Of a stretch of DNA of 64,000 nucleotides, positions 60,491-64,000 are shown in pieces. The DNA comes from Pseudomonadales bacterium (GTDB lineage Bacteria > Pseudomonadota > Gammaproteobacteria > Pseudomonadales > Azotimanducaceae): assembly GCA_041395945.1 (NCBI GenBank), contig JAWKZN010000001.1, positions 558,001-622,000 of the forward strand, in the 5' to 3' direction. Numbering within the stretch: position 1 is the stretch's first letter; each line of letters starts with the position of its first letter. Below the pieces are notes generated by a model. It did not search any database and was not told where the DNA came from. It worked only from the letters and a program-made list of their open reading frames with translations. The translations under genes and the position numbers were made by a program.

Positions 60491-61036
60491 GTGGCGGTGG
60501 CCGCCGAGCTGGAGATGCCCGGCAGCCGGCTGGGTGCCGATCCCGGTGAAGTGGTGGTGGAGTATCTCGGTCAGTGGTCGATCCGGCTGCTCCTTGCCAC
60601 CCTCGCGGTATCGACCCTGCGGCGGCTGTTTAATCAGCCGCGCCTGCTGCGGGTACGACGCATGCTGGGTCTGTTCGCCTTCACTTACGTCGGATTGCAC
60701 TTCTGCGCCTATCTCGGTCTGCTCGCCGAATTCGACTGGGCACTGATACTTGAAGACCTCACAGAACGTACGTACATCATCGCGGGATTTCTCGCGCTGG
60801 CGCTGCTCATACCGCTTGCGATCACCAGCACCAACGGCTGGCAGCGGCGACTGAAACTGCGCTGGCGTAATCTCCACCAGCTGATCTATCCGATCTGCGG
60901 TCTGGCGCTGCTGCATCTGTGGTGGCTGACGAAGGACGGCTACGGCGAACCCATCGCTTACCTGCTGATCTATTTAATCCTCATCGCGGATCGGTTGCGC
61001 CTGAAGTGGCTCCGTCAACGCGCGGCGGGCGTCTGA
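60491..61036 (+). CDS. msrQ: Haem-binding membrane subunit MsrQ (YedZ)
   Basis: A membrane haem b protein that feeds electrons from quinol to MsrP. Helices and histidines (FTYVGLHFCAYL, NLHQLIYPI, ALLHLWWL) match MsrQ. The first clear start codon is GTG at 60491, but the preceding 66 bases stay open and encode a hydrophobic stretch (L-K-S-L-T-F-L-L-C-A-A-P-L-G-W-L-L) that aligns with the first helix of MsrQ. Only ATT (60425) or CTG (60440, 60449) could start there. The 3' end overlaps the convergent aroG gene by 63 bases. Confidence 0.85.
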   Translation: MAVAAELEMPGSRLGADPGEVVVEYLGQWSIRLLLATLAVSTLRRLFNQPRLLRVRRMLGLFAFTYVGLHFCAYLGLLAEFDWALILEDLTERTYIIAGFLALALLIPLAITSTNGWQRRLKLRWRNLHQLIYPICGLALLHLWWLTKDGYGEPIAYLLIYLILIADRLRLKWLRQRAAGV

Positions 61037-62071
61037 TGCTTCGGCAAGTGCGCGCAGACAGCGCTCGCTGTCTTCCCAGGACAGGCAGCCGTCCGTGATG
61101 CTCTGTCCATAGGTCATTTCAGCCGGTCTGCCGATCTTCTGTTTGCCTTCGACGAGATTGCTCTCGATCATCACACCGAAAATGCGGTTCTCGCCCTGGC
61201 TGATCTGTCGGCAGAGGTCGTCACAGACCTTGAGCTGCTTGCGGAAATCCTTGTCGCTGTTGGCGTGACTCATGTCGATCATCACCCGGTTGTTGAGCCC
61301 GGCCTGCTCGAGAAGACGACTCGCATAGTGCACGGAAGGGTTGTCGTAGTTGGACTTGCCACCACCGCCACGAAGAATCACGTGGCAGTCTTCGTTGCCG
61401 GCGGTCGAAAAGATCGCTGAATGGCCCTGCTTGGTCACGGACAGGAATACGTGGGGGTGTGCGGCGCTGCCGATGGCGTCGACCGCCACCTGAATGGAAC
61501 CATCGGTACTGTTCTTGAATCCTATCGGGCAGCTCAACCCGGAAGCCAGTTGACGGTGGACCTGGCTTTCCGTGGTGCGCGCACCGATTGCGCCCCAGCT
61601 GACCAGATCGCCCAGGTACTGCGGGGTGATTGGATCAAGAAACTCTGTCCCGGTGCCCAGCCCCCGTGCGGTGATGTCCCGCAGCACGCCGCGTGCCATT
61701 GCCAGGCCGTGGTTGATGTCGCAGGAATCGTTGAGATGGGGATCGTTGATCAGTCCCTTCCAGCCCACGGTGGTGCGGGGTTTCTCGAAATAGACCCGCA
61801 TGATGATGTGCAGCTGATCCTTCAGTTCGGCGGCAATCTTGGCCAGTCGGTCAGCGTATTCCAGAGCCGCCTTCGGATCGTGTATGGAGCAGGGTCCTAT
61901 CACCACCAGCAGCCGCGGGTCCTCACCCCGGAGGATCTGACTGATCTGGGCGCGGGTGGAGAAAATCAGTTCCGATGCCGCATCATCGATGGGCAGCTGC
62001 GCAATCAGCTCGGCTGGAGCGATGACTTCTTCCATGCCGGTGATGCGGACGTCGTCAGTCAGGTACTTCAT
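60974..62071 (-). CDS. aroG: 3-deoxy-7-phosphoheptulonate synthase, class I
   Basis: A 365-residue DAHP synthase starting the shikimate pathway from phosphoenolpyruvate and erythrose 4-phosphate. GPCSIHDPKAALEYA, RVYFEKPRTTVGWKGLINDP and the C-terminal MIDMSHANSDKDFRKQ are all typical. The feedback type cannot be assigned with confidence. I chose the ATG at 62071 (M-K-Y-L-T-D-D-V-R-I); the frame stays open upstream but without homology. It is convergent with msrQ and divergent from holD. Confidence 0.95.
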   Translation of the reverse strand: MKYLTDDVRITGMEEVIAPAELIAQLPIDDAASELIFSTRAQISQILRGEDPRLLVVIGPCSIHDPKAALEYADRLAKIAAELKDQLHIIMRVYFEKPRTTVGWKGLINDPHLNDSCDINHGLAMARGVLRDITARGLGTGTEFLDPITPQYLGDLVSWGAIGARTTESQVHRQLASGLSCPIGFKNSTDGSIQVAVDAIGSAAHPHVFLSVTKQGHSAIFSTAGNEDCHVILRGGGGKSNYDNPSVHYASRLLEQAGLNNRVMIDMSHANSDKDFRKQLKVCDDLCRQISQGENRIFGVMIESNLVEGKQKIGRPAEMTYGQSITDGCLSWEDSERCLRALAEASDARRALTEPLQAQPIRDED

Positions 62072-62126
62072 GGTTGAGCCTGTATTCCTTAAGCAGAGGC
62101 GGGCTGAAGTGTACAATGCCGGCGTT

Positions 62127-62720
62127 ATGGAAACCGCCCGCCTGCTACGACTGATGGGGATCGACGTCTGGCGCCCGCGCAACCCGGCAGGCCGGGTGGC
62201 GACGCCCCCTGTCCCTGTAACGGAATCTCCCGACACCGCTGCACGCCCCACCCGATCCGGCACGCCTGAGGCCCCTGCTGCCGCTGTGGCAGCCGCTGCG
62301 GTGGAACCGTTCACCGTCGTCTGCCTCAGAGACACCGGCACGCTGATGCTGGTGGAAGCACCCGAACAGCGTTTTCCCCTGCGCTTCTGTTGTGATCTGC
62401 TCAGGGCGCTCGGTGGCGCCGGATCACCGCAGCAGGTCGTCTTCAGCTGGCCGCATCCGGGTCTCGAACCGGGTACCGGCCATGCCGGCCGTTCGCTGGC
62501 GGCCTTCATCGATAAGCAGCTCGGAGACAGTGGTGCTGTCCGATTGCTGGTGTGCAGCCGGATGTGTGAGCGGGTGCCGGATCTGCAGTGGCCGGAATCG
62601 GTACTGATGATGCCGCGCCTCGACCAGCTGCTCCTCGAAGCGGATCTGAAGAAGGCGCTCTGGCTGCAGATCCGTCAGGTGGCAGCGCAAGGCGCCCGGA
62701 CACCGCGCACGGCATCGTGA
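62127..62720 (+). CDS. holD: DNA polymerase III psi subunit (HolD)-like protein
   Basis: A 197-residue protein placed directly before rimI, the position of holD in E. coli. Three patches fit psi: the N-terminal L-L-R-L-M-G-I-D-V-W-R-P-R (chi-contact and LGI-x-x-W motif), L-L-R-A-L-G...P-Q-Q-V-V in the middle and L-L-L-E-A-D-L-K-K-A-L-W-L-Q-I at the end. An Ala/Pro-rich linker of about 40 residues after position 20 makes it longer than E. coli psi (137). The start is the ATG at 62127; stop overlaps the rimI GTG. Confidence 0.7.
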   Translation: METARLLRLMGIDVWRPRNPAGRVATPPVPVTESPDTAARPTRSGTPEAPAAAVAAAAVEPFTVVCLRDTGTLMLVEAPEQRFPLRFCCDLLRALGGAGSPQQVVFSWPHPGLEPGTGHAGRSLAAFIDKQLGDSGAVRLLVCSRMCERVPDLQWPESVLMMPRLDQLLLEADLKKALWLQIRQVAAQGARTPRTAS

Positions 62721-63193
62721 TCAGGCTTCGCGCGATGACGGCCGACGATCTCGATGCGGTTGTGAGTAACGAATTCAGCGCCTACGCCTATCCCTGGACC
62801 CGGGGTATCTTCAGCGACTGTCTGAATGAAGAGCAGGAATGCTGGGTCGGCAGTGTCGATGGCACGCTGGTCGGGCACCTGGTGATCACCCCGGGTGCCG
62901 GTGAGGCGCATCTGCTCAATGTCTGTGTCCGTCGCGAGAGCCAGGGCCACGGCTACGGGCGCACGTTGACGCTCCATGCACTGGATTGCGCGCGTGCTGC
63001 AGGCGCGGATGCTCTGTTTCTCGAAGTGCGCCCGTCCAACCTGATCGCAGCACGGCTCTACGAATCCCTCGGCTTCGTGGAAGTCGGATTACGGAAAAAC
63101 TACTACCCCGCTGATAAAGGCCGGGAAGACGCCCGGGTGATGGTCCTGGATCTGGAAGCCTTTTTCCGCCAGTCGAGCCGCACCCAGGTATAA
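62717..63193 (+). CDS. rimI: Ribosomal-protein-alanine N-acetyltransferase RimI
   Basis: A 158-residue GNAT acetyltransferase. It has E-F-S-A-Y-A-Y-P-W-T-R-G-I-F near the N-terminus, the acetyl-CoA loop R-R-E-S-Q-G-H-G-Y-G-R and the typical LEVRPSNLIAARLYESLGFVEVG...NYYP segment. It should acetylate the N-terminal alanine of ribosomal protein S18. The GTG start at 62717 overlaps the holD stop (GTGA); an ATG at 62735 is possible. Order holD-rimI-prfC matches E. coli in outline. Confidence 0.93.
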   Translation: MIRLRAMTADDLDAVVSNEFSAYAYPWTRGIFSDCLNEEQECWVGSVDGTLVGHLVITPGAGEAHLLNVCVRRESQGHGYGRTLTLHALDCARAAGADALFLEVRPSNLIAARLYESLGFVEVGLRKNYYPADKGREDARVMVLDLEAFFRQSSRTQV

Positions 63194-63220
63194 TCGCGCG
63201 CTTTTTACGGAAACCACGCC

Positions 63221-64000
63221 ATGTCTTCGGTCCCACCCGCCGGCGCCGCTCGTCTTCAGCGGGCACTGCGCGCCAGGCGTACCTTCGCGATCATTTCTCA
63301 CCCGGATGCGGGGAAGACCACGATGACCGAGAAGCTGCTGCTGTTCGGCAACGCGATTCAGCTTGCCGGCACGGTCAAGGCGCGCAAGTCCGATCGTCAT
63401 GCCACCTCGGACTGGATGGCGATGGAACAGCAGCGGGGCATTTCCGTGACCACCTCTGTCATGCAGTTCCCCTATCGGGACGCGGTCGTCAATCTGCTCG
63501 ATACCCCCGGTCACGAGGACTTCTCCGAAGACACCTATCGAACCCTTACAGCGGTCGATTCCGCGCTGATGGTGATAGACGGCGCCCGGGGTGTCGAACC
63601 CCGCACGATCAAACTGATGGAGGTGTGCCGCCTGCGGGACACACCCATCGTCACCTTCATCAACAAGATGGACAGGGAGATTCGGGATCCCATCGAAGTG
63701 CTCGACGAGATCGAAGACATTCTGCAGATCCAGTGCGCGCCAATGACCTGGCCCATCGGCATGGGGCGCCACTTCAAAGGCATTTACCAACTGGCAGAGG
63801 ATCGGATCATCTGCTATGCCTCGGGTCACGGTCATCACATCCACAAGTACCGCGCTATCCAGGGTCTGGACAGTGAGGAGGCGCGCGTCTACCTGGCCGA
63901 TGAATTCGATAACTTCATGGCCGAGATCGAACTGGTGAAGGGTGCGAGCCACAGATTCAACCGGGAAGACTACCTCGGCGCGACACTGTCTCCGGTGTAC
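63221..64000 (+). CDS. prfC: Peptide chain release factor 3, N-terminal part
   Basis: The gene continues beyond the right edge; 260 residues are visible. The GTPase domain has G1 SHPDAGKTTMTEKLL, the switch region EQQRGISVTTSVMQF, G3 LLDTPGHEDFSEDTYR and G4 INKMDRE. RF3 recycles RF1 and RF2 after peptide release. A TATAAT hexamer at 63189-63194, overlapping the rimI stop, may be its own -10 element, though no clear -35 is seen. Ribosome binding site weak. Confidence 0.95.
   Translation, partial: MSSVPPAGAARLQRALRARRTFAIISHPDAGKTTMTEKLLLFGNAIQLAGTVKARKSDRHATSDWMAMEQQRGISVTTSVMQFPYRDAVVNLLDTPGHEDFSEDTYRTLTAVDSALMVIDGARGVEPRTIKLMEVCRLRDTPIVTFINKMDREIRDPIEVLDEIEDILQIQCAPMTWPIGMGRHFKGIYQLAEDRIICYASGHGHHIHKYRAIQGLDSEEARVYLADEFDNFMAEIELVKGASHRFNREDYLGATLSPVY

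Noticed and set aside
62072..62509. N-terminal extension of aroG to an upstream start
   Set aside because: The extension is antisense to holD and low-complexity. The DAHP synthase family begins at the ATG at 62071.

Overview
The window is a roughly 60% G+C stretch of a gammaproteobacterial chromosome. The support is gene order: ispB / rplU-rpmA-obgE-proB, rpsT / murJ-ribF-lspA-fkpB, pilS-pilR next to minor pilins, bamD / rluD-pgeF, ilvBHC-pssA and holD-rimI-prfC are all arrangements typical of that class. Genus cannot be assigned from sequence alone. Genes are dense, many pairs overlap by ATGA or TGATG, and there is no phage, insertion sequence or CRISPR array.

Region 1 (1-6.5 kb): a truncated SDR gene, a membrane diguanylate cyclase, a divergent csoR/copA copper-efflux pair with two visible 17-bp operators, two adjacent rnk paralogues and NADP glutamate dehydrogenase. 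Region 2 (6.5-18.7 kb): a redox and nitrosative-stress island. On the minus strand lie a small membrane protein, a BFD-like ferredoxin, a truncated haemoglobin, a Sco1 protein and a four-gene cbb3-type oxidase with an unusual one-haem last subunit. On the plus strand lie a LysR regulator, superoxide dismutase, a DUF6306-like protein, an orphan SdhB, an unknown helical protein, NnrS and a third rnk. A cytochrome b561-type protein and a tandem universal stress protein follow.

Region 3 (18.7-27.4 kb): a thiolase-marR operon divergent from nitronate monooxygenase, SnoaL-like and zinc alcohol dehydrogenase genes, with a palindromic operator between them; then tRNA-Pro(CGG) with a decayed 3'-end copy beside it; then an ABC-2 exporter and a secreted TAP-type peptidase read out of ispB. 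Region 4 (27.4-36 kb): housekeeping genes for prenyl synthesis, ribosomal proteins, proline, peptidoglycan, flavins and lipoproteins. ileS and ispH are missing from the places they usually occupy in the ribF-lspA-fkpB operon.

Region 5 (36-51.3 kb): type IV pilus genes: pilE, fimT, pilV, pilW, pilX, a giant pilY1 carrying a long array of cadherin/Ig-like repeats, a small PilY2-like gene, then (opposite strand) a second fimT and pilR-pilS. The 570-bp gap between the convergent halves holds two divergent copies of a structured palindromic element. Their stems differ in sequence yet remain perfectly self-complementary. This is the strongest candidate for something undescribed. Region 6 (51.3-64 kb): bamD, rluD, pgeF, a DUF4124 protein, ilvBHC, pssA, msrPQ, aroG, holD, rimI and the start of prfC.
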